Positions 11,401-23,400 of a stretch of 64,000 bases of DNA are shown here, piece after piece (positions within the stretch are counted from its first letter, which is position 1; every line of letters begins with the position of its first letter). This DNA comes from Pieris napi. Its lineage: Eukaryota; Arthropoda; Insecta; Lepidoptera; Pieridae. A program made the translations under genes and the position numbers. Location: the NCBI RefSeq assembly GCF_905475465.1, contig NC_062256.1, positions 6,953,662 to 7,017,661 of the forward strand, written 5' to 3'. The notes beneath the pieces were generated by a model. The model was given only the letters and a program-made list of their open reading frames with translations. It was not told the DNA's origin and made no database searches.

Positions 11401-14400
11401 AGTATAGGATTTTTTTTATAATTCGTGCTCGTCTTTTAGAAATTCGACCGTGTCCTCTATGTACGGTTTAAGCACTCGCCCGGTACCGCACAACCCTCGC
11501 AAAGGCCGAGAACAAATTTAAATTAAATTAAAACTTGCCCTCGAACCGGGAATCTAACCCGGTACCCCTCACCTAGCTGCCACTTAATAAGACCGCTAGG
11601 CTATGAGGCCCCCCAAAAGCCATTTGTCACATGTTACAAATCCATTGCACTTCTTTTGCCCCGCATAAGCAATACCTGTACCCCTCTGACGCAACACCAT
11701 TATAAAAGAAAACGGACTACAGATACCAATAGCTTTTGATCGGATACCTCACATCGGACCGGAATTCTCAACTAGTAATAATCGTGCCGATTGATATTGA
11801 ATTAGTAAATAAAGTAATTTAAATAATTTTTTTTTTGGAATTCACCACTGGCCCTCACCAAATTCACACGAATTCTTAAATAATACTTCATACAAAATAT
11901 TTACAAAGATTGATTGTGCGAGGCTGCGTACACGCTTCTGCGTACATAGTCAGTTGGCTTGGGGAATAAGTCAGTACATAGTAAAACGTTTTGGCCTTGT
12001 CAAATTTATAGAATAACTCTAGTATGTTAATTTCAATTTAAAGCAACGGAATTCCTTGTTGGTGTGCCTTTAAACTTAATGGCTTTAATAAACAACTCGA
12101 GGAAAGTGAGAAATAAAGAATGTTTTAATTTAAAACCAAAATAAATACAATTAGGGAGACAATGACAAAAACAAATGGAGAAAGAAATATATTTCAGTGG
12201 TCATACGTCAGAATATGATAAATACAATTTAATTACTTTTCAGGACGAATTAAATTATTAAGAAATCTTGAAGGCACTATTAAAATATAAAACACTCGAT
12301 ATATGAATGAATGTACTTATCATTGTCTGATCTATGGTAGATTTAAAAGCTGGCAACACTCGCGAGCCTTTTGGAAAGGGGAATGTTAATGGGTGTCGCT
12401 TATAAGCCATGCTCTGCATGTTGGTTCTATAATTGTTCATAGAATCTTCTCTAATACGTTTAACTAAAGTACGCATCTGTCTCTTTTCATAGCGTACAAA
12501 CATGAGAGAAAAAGACAGAGAAATAGGTAGAGAGAGACAGGGATATATATTAGATTCGTTGAAGGAATGCCGACCCCATTATAAAAACTATGTATAACGA
12601 AACGACATACGTGCTCATTGCCTTCAAGACGATCTTGCGTTCGTCGACGTTGTCGGTTCCGTTGATTAGACTTCCCTCTTGACGCACTGAAATTTTATAA
12701 ATTGGAAACACCTTTTATTAGATCAATTATTAAAAATTATGGGCTATTTGACAATAGATTATTTATTTAATGACTATGGAAGTTAAACTATAGAAATTGA
12801 TAATTTTATTCTAAAATCGCTTATCTAGACAAGATGGCGTCTCATTAGTCCCTATGACGTCATAACGTCGTCGTGACGTTTGTTTTATCATTTTTAATTA
12901 ACACAAATACACATTATATATAATCAAAATCGTTGTTCGACGAAATTAAACACCAAGACAGTGTTTGCGTTTGATAGGAAGACAATTATTTACAAGTATG
13001 CCACGTCATCATCGACCTTATCTGTGACCGTCTTGTGTCACGTGACTGATTCATGAATCATTATTTTTAATTTAACTAACAAAAAACAACTATACAAAAA
13101 GGTTACAAAAGAAACAAACCAATAAACATGATTAAATACATATAACTAAGTAATACCATATTCGGCTGTATTGTGTTTAATTTTGTGAAAGTAAGGGTAT
13201 GTATGGGAAGGTATGTGCTGATGCAGGCTACTCTAAAGCATTTTCTGCAATGGCTAATTATGGCTTTTTTTGATAAATTAATTATTAATTTACAAGTTTA
13301 CTTTAGAAAAATATATGTTATGAATGAAATATGTGCTTACACATCATTATAAATTTCGCAGTGCACACACATAAGGGGGCGTCCATAAAATACGTGAGGT
13401 GTTTTTTTTAAATTTTCTGTACCTCCCTCCCCCCTGGTGAGATGTGAGATTTTATTAAACCCCCTCTCCCATCCCCCAATCTCACGTGAGATTTTTCAAA
13501 ATGTGAGTTTCTTACGTAAACGCGTTGGATTGTTATTGTAAAAAGAAAAAAAAATGGCTCTTTTATTTACGACTAAAACAAAATAAGTGAAATGTCATCA
13601 ATCACCGACTCTCTCCAACGTTAGATTAAATGAGATTTGACTCGACCCCCTCACCCCCTTAAACACCTCACGTAATTTATGGACGCCCCCTAACGTGTAT
13701 CCTGGCGTAATATAGGCGAATATGAGGGACTAAATAACACTTTTTGTTATACGGTTGATTGGCGTTTTTCGATAGAATTGAGGTGAAATAAATACCTGTC
13801 AGTATCGCTACAGTATGCACTCGCATGTTGGGACGGGGCTGTGTTTGAACGGCTGCCGAGCGCACTGTCACCGCCACCCTGTAATTGATATTTTAATAAG
13901 TAAAATTAATATCGTATTCCATTAGAAGTACGCTCTAACAAATTAAAACGCATCATTAAATTTTACAATTTCAATTTTTTTTCTTGCATCGAATTTAGTC
14001 ACACTAAATGTGACAATCTCGTCTTGAGCTCTGTCAAATACGTCAAACTTCATCCAAGAATGGTTTGACAACGCTAGACTAGATTTAAGAGCGATTGACG
14101 TTTTAGTTTAAGATAAAAAGCTAACGCGCGTACGGAGTGCGAATTAAAAATATATTGAATTAGTAAAAATTTTAAAAAAGTTCAAGTTCAAGTATTACGT
14201 AAGCAGATTTACTTCAATTTATCCCCCCCCCCCCCTCCTCTTGTCAGCAAAAGTAAGCAAAGCTCTCAAAAATAATCTATTATATAAAATGAAAATGGTC
14301 TTCGTTTGAGGCTCTTTCACGCTTAAACCACTGATCGTATCGACATGAAACTACCACCATTCGATGCGAATTTTTTCCTAGATGGTTTATGGCTATTTAT

Positions 14401-17400
14401 TTTTTTAATTCCAACGTTCTTTCATTTTTTTATTTCTGTTTTACTTTTATGAAAATTTTTCCCGCTAATAAAAACAAAAGAGGCTTCCTAGAACCGCAAA
14501 ACGTCAACATCTGTTAAAAACTCGATTTTCGAAATATTTCAATTTTCTTAGCGGGAAGTTAAAAAGAAGAATAATAAAAATATGAAAAAAAAATAAAATA
14601 ATGAAACATAAAATTTATTTTAATTCGTCCAGCAAAGCGGGCGCGAAACGGCTAGTAGTACATAAACGTAAAATTTTTTTTGGTAGGAATCCTCGAAAAT
14701 GCATTTTGTTTTCAAGCTTAGACATAAGGTAATATGTGTAAATAAATAATAGTTAAAAAAAACTAAAAAACACGCTTTTAAAGCACATCAAACTAAAAAG
14801 TGAAAAATAAAAATTAGGAAATTTAGGCTGGAAATGGTAATGAACAAAAAATACTAGTATTATTGTGAAAAAGCGTGGGTTGCTCTATAGACGAAATATA
14901 TGGCACAGAGCGCCGGAGAGTACGATAGTCCAAAGAACCATGTGAGTATTAAAACTGCATTCTTTACGTTATTTCTTGCATAACTTAGGATTACCCCTAG
15001 ATTAATATACCTACTAAAAACGATGATTCTACGGAACACAAAGTGTATGGCTTTAAGCGAGCGCTACATCATCAAAACAACATACAAAAGTCCGGCAACG
15101 CACCCACAAAAAGGCTGCGATGACTGACCTTTTTGGGCGACCCATGGGCTCATTGCTCATGCTATAAAAAATATCGTATTAATTAAAATGCAAAGGTTAA
15201 CTTACTCTGAAATTTTCAGTTTCTCTAGAATTCTGTGAATCAATCTGAATGTGTTCCGATGATTCAGCTTCTTCAGGCTCACTGTAACAAAATTCATGAA
15301 TGAAGATTACCATGGTAAAAAAAAGTGTATGTGTGGTGTATCATTTTATAATAAAAAAGTGCGTGCGTACCTTACACATGTCAAACTAATTTTTAACTCT
15401 TGTTCATATTTATACAAATCTAAAACTTTAGATTTCCGAGACTTAGAGGGAGGGAAAAAGGAAGATATTGTAGTGTATTGACTAAATAAAGTGTTGCTTG
15501 GTTGTCTCATGCGCCTACGTCACTTGTCAGACTGGCAGTCGTAATCCGACACCCGAACGGAGCGGTTGTGTGTAGGACGTTTGTACAAGTGTTGTGGTGT
15601 TGGTGAGCCGTAAAACACTCCAAGAAGCAGGACATTACATGTGGCGACGAGGAAAAAAAGTGAGTACACATAAGTAAAAAAAAAAAAAAAAGGGAAAGAT
15701 ACGGTGCACTAAACAAGTGACGTCATTCCCAGAGTGCTTTGCCTATAATTTACTATGACCCGGTTGTTTTAATCATTAGCTATTGATAGCAGAAACAGTT
15801 GCATCTTGACTTCTGAACGAATGTAGATAATTTTATTGTTGACGGGAAATATGAACAGCACTTAGGTACTTATTGTTTTCATATTTCATAAATGTTTTGC
15901 TTGTATTACAATATTTAATATTGTCGTACCTACATTTAAACAGTAAGCAACAAACCTCTGCAATTAGTGAGCTAAGGATATACACAAATAATTACCTATA
16001 GGTTCAGCTAAGCTAAACTACGGGTTCCTACATTGAATGTACGATTGTTTTGTAGCACCTACCTACATAGTGATAGAAATATATTGTACTGGTAGACCGG
16101 CCAAGCCTTGCTTTGGCTAAGGTTTTTGTTATATTGCAAAGTAGTGAACTGTTCGGGGGAAACGGTAGGAGAGCACCAGTCATGGGGACCACCATGCTTT
16201 ATGGGTTATGCCATTAAATTGTAGAAACGTTGAAAGAATTATATGAAACGTTGGTACTTTTAACACAGCGTCATCTGTTAGAATGGTGACTATTAAATAA
16301 GAAACAAATATTTTGCAATAAAATAATATTGCGGGTATAAATTGAGATGTATCCTATCTTTTAAGTTAGATCAAACTGCACACGGTGTGCAAATTTGATT
16401 GATATCGGTTCGGTAGTTTAGGAGTCCATAGCGGACAAACAATGTGACCAGTAATTTATATATACTAAGATTATGCTTGTGTTTAGTGATGTTTCTATTT
16501 GTCTACAAAAAAAAAAATAATAATAATAATAGCAAGGTTTATTTACAACCGTTGACCGTTAAATCGGTAGGTACCTGTCTACCTAACTAACGCAGATTTA
16601 ACAAAGACCCTAAATTGGATCTGGTTCACTAAATTAATTAAAACTATGTGGTTGTGATTAATACTGTAAAACAAAAGGGAGTATCTACTCAAAGCAGTTG
16701 GAACCCAAATGATCATTAAATTGATACCTGTAAATCAAAATAAAAGCAGACTAAAAGTCTGATCATTAAATTGATACCTGTATATACAAATAAAAGCAGA
16801 CTAAAAGTCTGATCATTAAATTGATGCCAGTAAATAAAAATAGAAGCAGACTAAAAGTCTGATCATTAAATTGATACCTGTAAATCAAAATAAAAGCAGA
16901 CTAAAAGTCTGATCATTAAATTGATATCTGTAAATAAAAATAAAAGCAGACTATAAGTCTGATCATTAAATTGATACCTGTATATACAAATAAAAGCAGA
17001 CTTAAAGTCTGATCATTAAATTGATGCCAGTAAATCAAAATAAAAGCAGACTAAAAGTCTGATCATTAAATTGATACCTGTAAATAAAAATAAAAGCAGA
17101 CTAAAAGTCTGATCATTAAATTGATGCCAGTTAATCAAAATAAAAGCAGACTATAAGTCTGATCATTAAATTGATACCTGTAAATAAAAATAAAAGCAGA
17201 CTAAAAGTCTGATCATTAAATTGATATCTGTAAATAAAAATAAAAGCAGACTAAAAGTCTGATCATTAAATTGATATCTGTAAATAAAAATAAAAGCAGA
17301 CTAAAAGTCTGATCATTAAATTGATACCTGTAAATAAAAATAAAAGCAGACTAAAAGTCTGATCATTAAATTGATACCTGTAAATAAAAATAAAAGCAGA

Positions 17401-20400
17401 CTAAAAGTCTGATCATTAAATTGATGCCAGTTAATCAAAATAAAAGCAGACTATAAGTCATCAGACTTAAACATTAAATTAAACATTATTCTTTTCAATA
17501 CAGTACCATATTGGCTGCGACAAAGCGGAGAGGTCGAAAGACAAAACTGTGTCATACTTAAACGTCTTAAAATAGGTATAGCTGAAAATAAAGACTGGAA
17601 GGAAAGTTTACTGGAATATTTAACCATGTACAACACATTCTGTTACTGGAAGAACCTCATCAGAACTTTTCTTCAAAAGTTTAGAGATAAATTACCTATG
17701 ATAAACGATACAATAGAGAGGACATCACAAGACACTGAGGTTAAGGATAGACAAAAAAAAAAAAAAAAAAAAAAGAAAACAAATGGGAAAAGAAATCGGA
17801 TACGATAAACGGAAGGCTGGATAATGTGATTTAATACCAGGAGACATAGTGTATATAAAAATATGAATAAAGGAAATAAATAAAAATAAAATAAATAAAT
17901 CCAGAAACACACACGGTGGAAATCACGAAAGGAGGAGATATCACGGTAAGAAACGATGAAACCGGTCAAACTCGAAGAAGGGACGTTGTACATTTGAAAA
18001 GAGTTCAAGGGGAATGGAATGTCTAAAAAGAAATGAAGTTAACGACGAGGAAATCAATGTCGGAACTTAACCCTAGTGTAGCTGCATAAAACTTTAATTT
18101 CATTAATTATGTTTGATTCATGTAAAATCCATCTCATTACATCCAAATTACATTAATGAGTAATCAGAGAGATATAATCAATAAAAACAAATAAAACAAA
18201 AAAGGGATGTAGTGTATTGACTAAATAAAGTGTTGCTTGGTTGTCTCATGCGCCTACGTCACTTGTCAGACTGGCAGTCGTAATCCGACACCCGAACGGA
18301 GCGGTTGTGTGTAGGACGTTTGTACAAGTGTTGTGGTGTTGGTGAGCCGTAAAACACTCCAAGAAGCAGGACATTACAGATATGTTAGTAATTTAATGAA
18401 TTTAATTATCATTAAAATATTAAAAGTGTCGAAAATTTATATTAATAATAAAGTAAATTTTTTAGTAATAAAAACACCTGGCAATTTACCTCTCACCCAC
18501 CCTTCTCAAATACAAAAAGAAATATACATATATGTCAGAGATTAGGTTATAATAGAGCACGGTGTAATTTGTTTGATTACACGTGCAACACCACGCAATG
18601 GCAACACCACGTATCATAGACATCTTACAGGTTGTAAAGTGTCAATGTGTCAATTGTCAAAGTCAAGCTGTCATTAGTGGGTAGAATCGGTCGTGAAGAG
18701 CTTGAGTTGCTTTCCGATCGGCGCCTGAGCCGGACGCGCGCACTGACTGTGTTTAGATATTAAGTAATAATGTCGGACGACGGTAGTGATATCAACTTTG
18801 TAATTAATCGTGTTGAATCTCCGACATATATATAGATAAATATCTTAATATATATTGAGTACATAATTTGTATGTTTAACAATATCTACTAACCTATACG
18901 ACTGATTAGCGACAGACACCGCGCGGGAATCCGCCTTTACTTGCGGCGATTCCGAGCTCGCATTCATTACCTGAAGTTGAAAAAATCAATCAAAATATAA
19001 TTGAAGTGAAACTTCTTTATCGGCGTAAGGGAGAAATTTTTTTAGCAATGTAAAAAATCGTCACGTTTTTCGGTTACGCGCCATGTTGCTTTTTTTAGTT
19101 TTTATATAAAACTAGCAGACTCGGTAGTTTAGGAGTCCATAGCGGACAAACAGCGTGACACGTAATTTATATACATTAAGATTACCTCCTTATTAAGCAA
19201 AAGCTCCAACTCCCGTTGCTTCTCGGCAAGCAGAGCCCTCAGTTGCATTTGCCTTCTTTCAGCAGGTCCAGGGCAGGACACACTGACTTCCTCATTCACT
19301 TTCTTCGGCTTTCGGTTGGCTTCGGCAACTAATCATTAAATTGATATATAGTCGTATTTTTAATTAGACGAAGCCAACTGACAGTAGCTAATGTCACTTT
19401 GTAAAATAATGTTGCCATATTTAAAGTAATAGTGATGCGTTCAGTTCTTGTTCAATCAGATGAATGAACAATGAGTGTGAATAGTTAATCATTTCAAACA
19501 ATAAAATAATATTATTTCTATTTCAAAATTGTATAAAAGTGCTCTGATATAAGTTAGGTACTAGTACTATGTAACTACAATCACTTTTTTGACGTCTTAT
19601 TACAAAGCGCGGCGCGGCGACTAGTGCCATCACCGATCATTCATTCAGGGGTTTTTACTTTGTCACAACACTATTTTTATTTCATTAAAAACTGACAACA
19701 CCGTAAACGTCAGTTGACTTCGTCTAATTAAAAAAACGACTATAGTAAGAAAAATTTGTTAAATATCTTGGTTGTCAATACTCAAAATATCTTTATTCAT
19801 GTGTCACGGAAGATGCTACGGCATTGGACATAATTTAAAAACAACATTCGAATAATAATAGAATTTATGTTACACTTAATGTAAGAGAATAATAATAAAT
19901 ATGTATAAAATTTTTCAAATGTAAACTGAACTTTATTGACTATAATGACTCCTTTTCCAATCTTTGATTATTTAATTGTAATTATTTGCATGCAATCAAA
20001 AACTATTTTTAATAATGCCAAAGAAGTATAACTAACGCGCGTACATAAGTACACGCACCCTTTTTTTTATCACTAAGTCACTTTCTACCTTTTGTCTTAT
20101 TTCGTTTTTATTTAATCATGGCGAGTATTATGGAGCCAAAAATTAATTAAATTAGAGCACATTAGTATGGCCGAGAGCTGTTACTAGCGATTTTATTAAA
20201 TATTGTATATTTTACGAGTTATTTTAATAAAACCAATCGGCGTTTACTACATAAGTTTGACGATTATTTAAATGTGGTTGGGATTGATTAGCTCCGGTTT
20301 AAATATTTATGACTATAGGTATGTTATCTAAAGCTGGCGGCTTCAACACATTTACACTTTGTGCTTGTGTAGTGTCTGTGAATAAGCGCGAGGCGTGATG

Positions 20401-23400
20401 TCAAACTGAAATACAATCACAAATACATCACGAAAAGACTGTCCGTCTCTCTCGCGCTCGGTCAAGCTTATGAGTATAAAAGAGACAGTTATTGTTTTTC
20501 TTTTGCTACTGTTTATGTCGATCTTTACTGTTTTATATTATTATTATTTTATACATGTTGATCTTTTTTCTAACATTACCAGGGCAATCTCGTGAAATGG
20601 TGCACAATGTTTTTAATTATTTTAAGCATCTTAATAAAAACAGTTTAATGAAAAAATTTTATATTTAATTTGACATCAGATGCGGCTGGGGTTTCTAAGA
20701 GGAGTATTGAAAGCATAGTTAGTGAAGTAAAAGTGAAGTGTGTTGAGCTAGATGGAGCTTATGTCGAAAAATGAAAAATTATTTACACAAACTACTCTTA
20801 TACATTCTTGGTCGGGCTTAGAACTTTTGGATCCACCCTCGTATGCACATAATATTTATATGTATTTGACACATTTTTATTTATTTACAACCCACCCAAT
20901 CTTACTAAAACCAGAGTAGACTAAAATAAAAAAGTAATATTTTTAAACATACTGTATAGTGAAATTGCATTAGTGTGAGTACTGTGAACGCGCCAGCTTT
21001 CGATAACCGACCTATACCCTGCCTTACAAACAATTTGTATGACAATACTTGGCAATTGAAAAGAGTGGCGGAGACTTTCTTGCCAGTTCTACGCCTCTGA
21101 CCCGAACTGGTAGTAAATGTAGTAATTAACATCTTTTCGTCATTTATATACCTTTATTTGTAACGAGGTCCTTGATGCGAGCTCGTTCGCCCATTATCTT
21201 TTCAGTCTCCATACGCAACTCCTGCGCAAGCTCTTGAAGCGAATTGATATTTGCTTCGTGGCCTGAAAATTCATTTTTTAATTTAAAAAACGTTGCCTAA
21301 TCTAAAAATAAGAATTAAAACTAATTGCATACCCTTTAACAGGCAACAGCATAGTTTACACATAACTATTAAAATAAAAAATAAATCAGTGGCGCTACAA
21401 CCTCTTTAGGTCAAAGCCTCAGATTTCTGAATCTGTTTCATGATCATTTTTAAATCTAATAGGTAAGTAGGAGATCAGCCTCCAGTGCCTGACACACGCC
21501 GTCAACTTTTTGGGTCTAAGACATATCGGTTTCCTCACGATGTTTTCCTTTACCGTTCGAGCGAATGTTAAATGCGCACATATAAAGTAAGTCCATTTGT
21601 GCACAGCCGGAGATCGACCTCAGGGATGAGAGTCGCACGCTGAAGCCACTAGGCCAACACTGCTCTACACATAACTATTACTAAGAGAAAACTATAAATT
21701 TGTTCAAAAATTCCATTAAAAAGAAGACTATATATTGGTTGTAAAATATTTATGCGTGCGTTCAGACGCTTATTTCTTTGTGTTAATTTCTTAAAAAGTG
21801 ATCTAAATGTTTGTTTTATATTTGACCAGCAGGCTCCGTGAATGGAGACCTCGTCAGAACAAAAATAGTCAAGCAAGTTGGGCAGAAGATGCAGAGGCCA
21901 CAAAGATGGAGGAGACTTACGTCCAAATGGACCAAAAAATAGGCTGATCGAATCTCTAATCGATCGATCGAAATTCTTTGAAATCGGAGTCGGATTTGGA
22001 TCGAAGTTCTTTGATCTATCCTTATAACCCCTTAAGGAATTATTAGGATAGCATTCTTAAAAATCCAGCAACGCATTTGTAAGCTCTCTGGCAATGTGAA
22101 TGTCTTTTTCAAATCCACTTCAACACACAAAAATTTCATCAAAATCGGTCCAGCCGTTTAGGGAGCGATCAAGTATTACGTCACGAAATGTTTGGAGATT
22201 ATTAAACCCCCCCACCCCCAAAATTCGTTATGTAATACTTGAACGCTCCCTTAGGACATCACGAGAAAATATATTTTTTGTTAGTTTTCTATACTTACTT
22301 TGCTGTGGTTGCATTTGGCGATTCTGGATATGATTCTGGGTCCGTTGCGAGTGATTTTGTCCGGAGTGCTCGTTCGTGAACTTATGCCGGTGCGGTAGTG
22401 AGTTCAAAACCCGACAAACGCTGCCTTCCCCGGACCATCCACCCACGCTGCCCGATTCCGATTTGCTATAAAAAGCAATTTATAACAATTAAATCATATT
22501 TCAAAAACTACTTCACCAATTTTGATCATAGAACTGTTCTTAGATGGTCAAAATCCTATATTAAATATTATTTTAATCCCAACATGTCTTAATAATCTTA
22601 TTTTTTTAGGTTATTAGAAATTTATCTTTGGTCTATTGAATTTCAAATTATCGAGAGTCAACTGTATATAATATTAAATACATAAGATACATAATTTCGC
22701 TACTGCGAACTCTATCTGCTACATAATCTTAATATATATAAATTACGTGTCACGTTGTTTGTCCGCTATGGACCCCTAAACTACCGAAATGATTTCAATC
22801 AAATTTGCACACCGTGTGCAGTTTGATCTAACTTAAAAGATAGGATCGCTTACATCTCAATTTATATCCACAATATTATTTTATTGCAAAATATTTGTTT
22901 ATTATTTGATAGTCACAATTCTAACAGATGGCGCTGTGTTGAAAGTACCAACGTTTCACATAAGCTACAATTTAATGGCATAACCACCAAAAAAGCATGG
23001 TGGTCCCCATGACTGGTGTTCTCCTACGGTTTCCCTGGAATAGTTTGGTACTATGTAATATAACAAAAACCTTAGCCACAGCAACGCTTGGCCAGTCTGC
23101 TAGTAATATATAGTTATTAATTATTATTAAGGTCATATTAATAATTTATGTAGTCTAGTAAATATTAATTATAGGCCTACAGTAAAAACTCTACTCACTT
23201 GTCGTGTATATTATTAGAATGGGACGGCATATGGAAGGTGTCCTCTGTTGTTCCAGATAAATGATCCGCTTCAAATGTTTCAACTGACCTCATGAGATCT
23301 ACAAAAAAACAATTAAATTTCATTGAAAAAGATTGCAATAGACTAACTCTATTGTCTATGTTATAGAGTAAGTTTGTCTATGCTTTCCCATAAATGATAC

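Larger units (their letters stand above)
15469..18378 (+). mobile_element. Ty3/gypsy-type LTR retrotransposon, deleted, with identical LTRs and a 5-bp target duplication
   Basis: The 5' LTR 15469-15639 and 3' LTR 18208-18378 are each 171 bases, start TGTAGTG, end CATTACA and read identically by eye. GATAT flanks both sides (15464-15468, 18379-18383). A TGGCGACGAGG primer-binding-like site follows the 5' LTR, and an A-rich tract ending AAAAAAGGGA precedes the 3' LTR. The 2.57-kb interior holds little coding sequence: a 50-bp tandem array, a nested Helitron and integrase remnants. It lies in PCM1 intron 18, antisense to PCM1. Identical LTRs mean a recent insertion, so its proteins must have come from another copy. 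Confidence 0.9.

Noticed and set aside
16711..17460. Regularly spaced repeats resembling a CRISPR array
   Set aside because: Whole 50-bp units are repeated with no unique spacers, and the array lies inside an LTR retrotransposon of a eukaryote.
17673..18008. 111-codon minus-strand ORF with a poly-Phe run
   Set aside because: It is the shadow of an A-tract and the integrase remnant on the plus strand.
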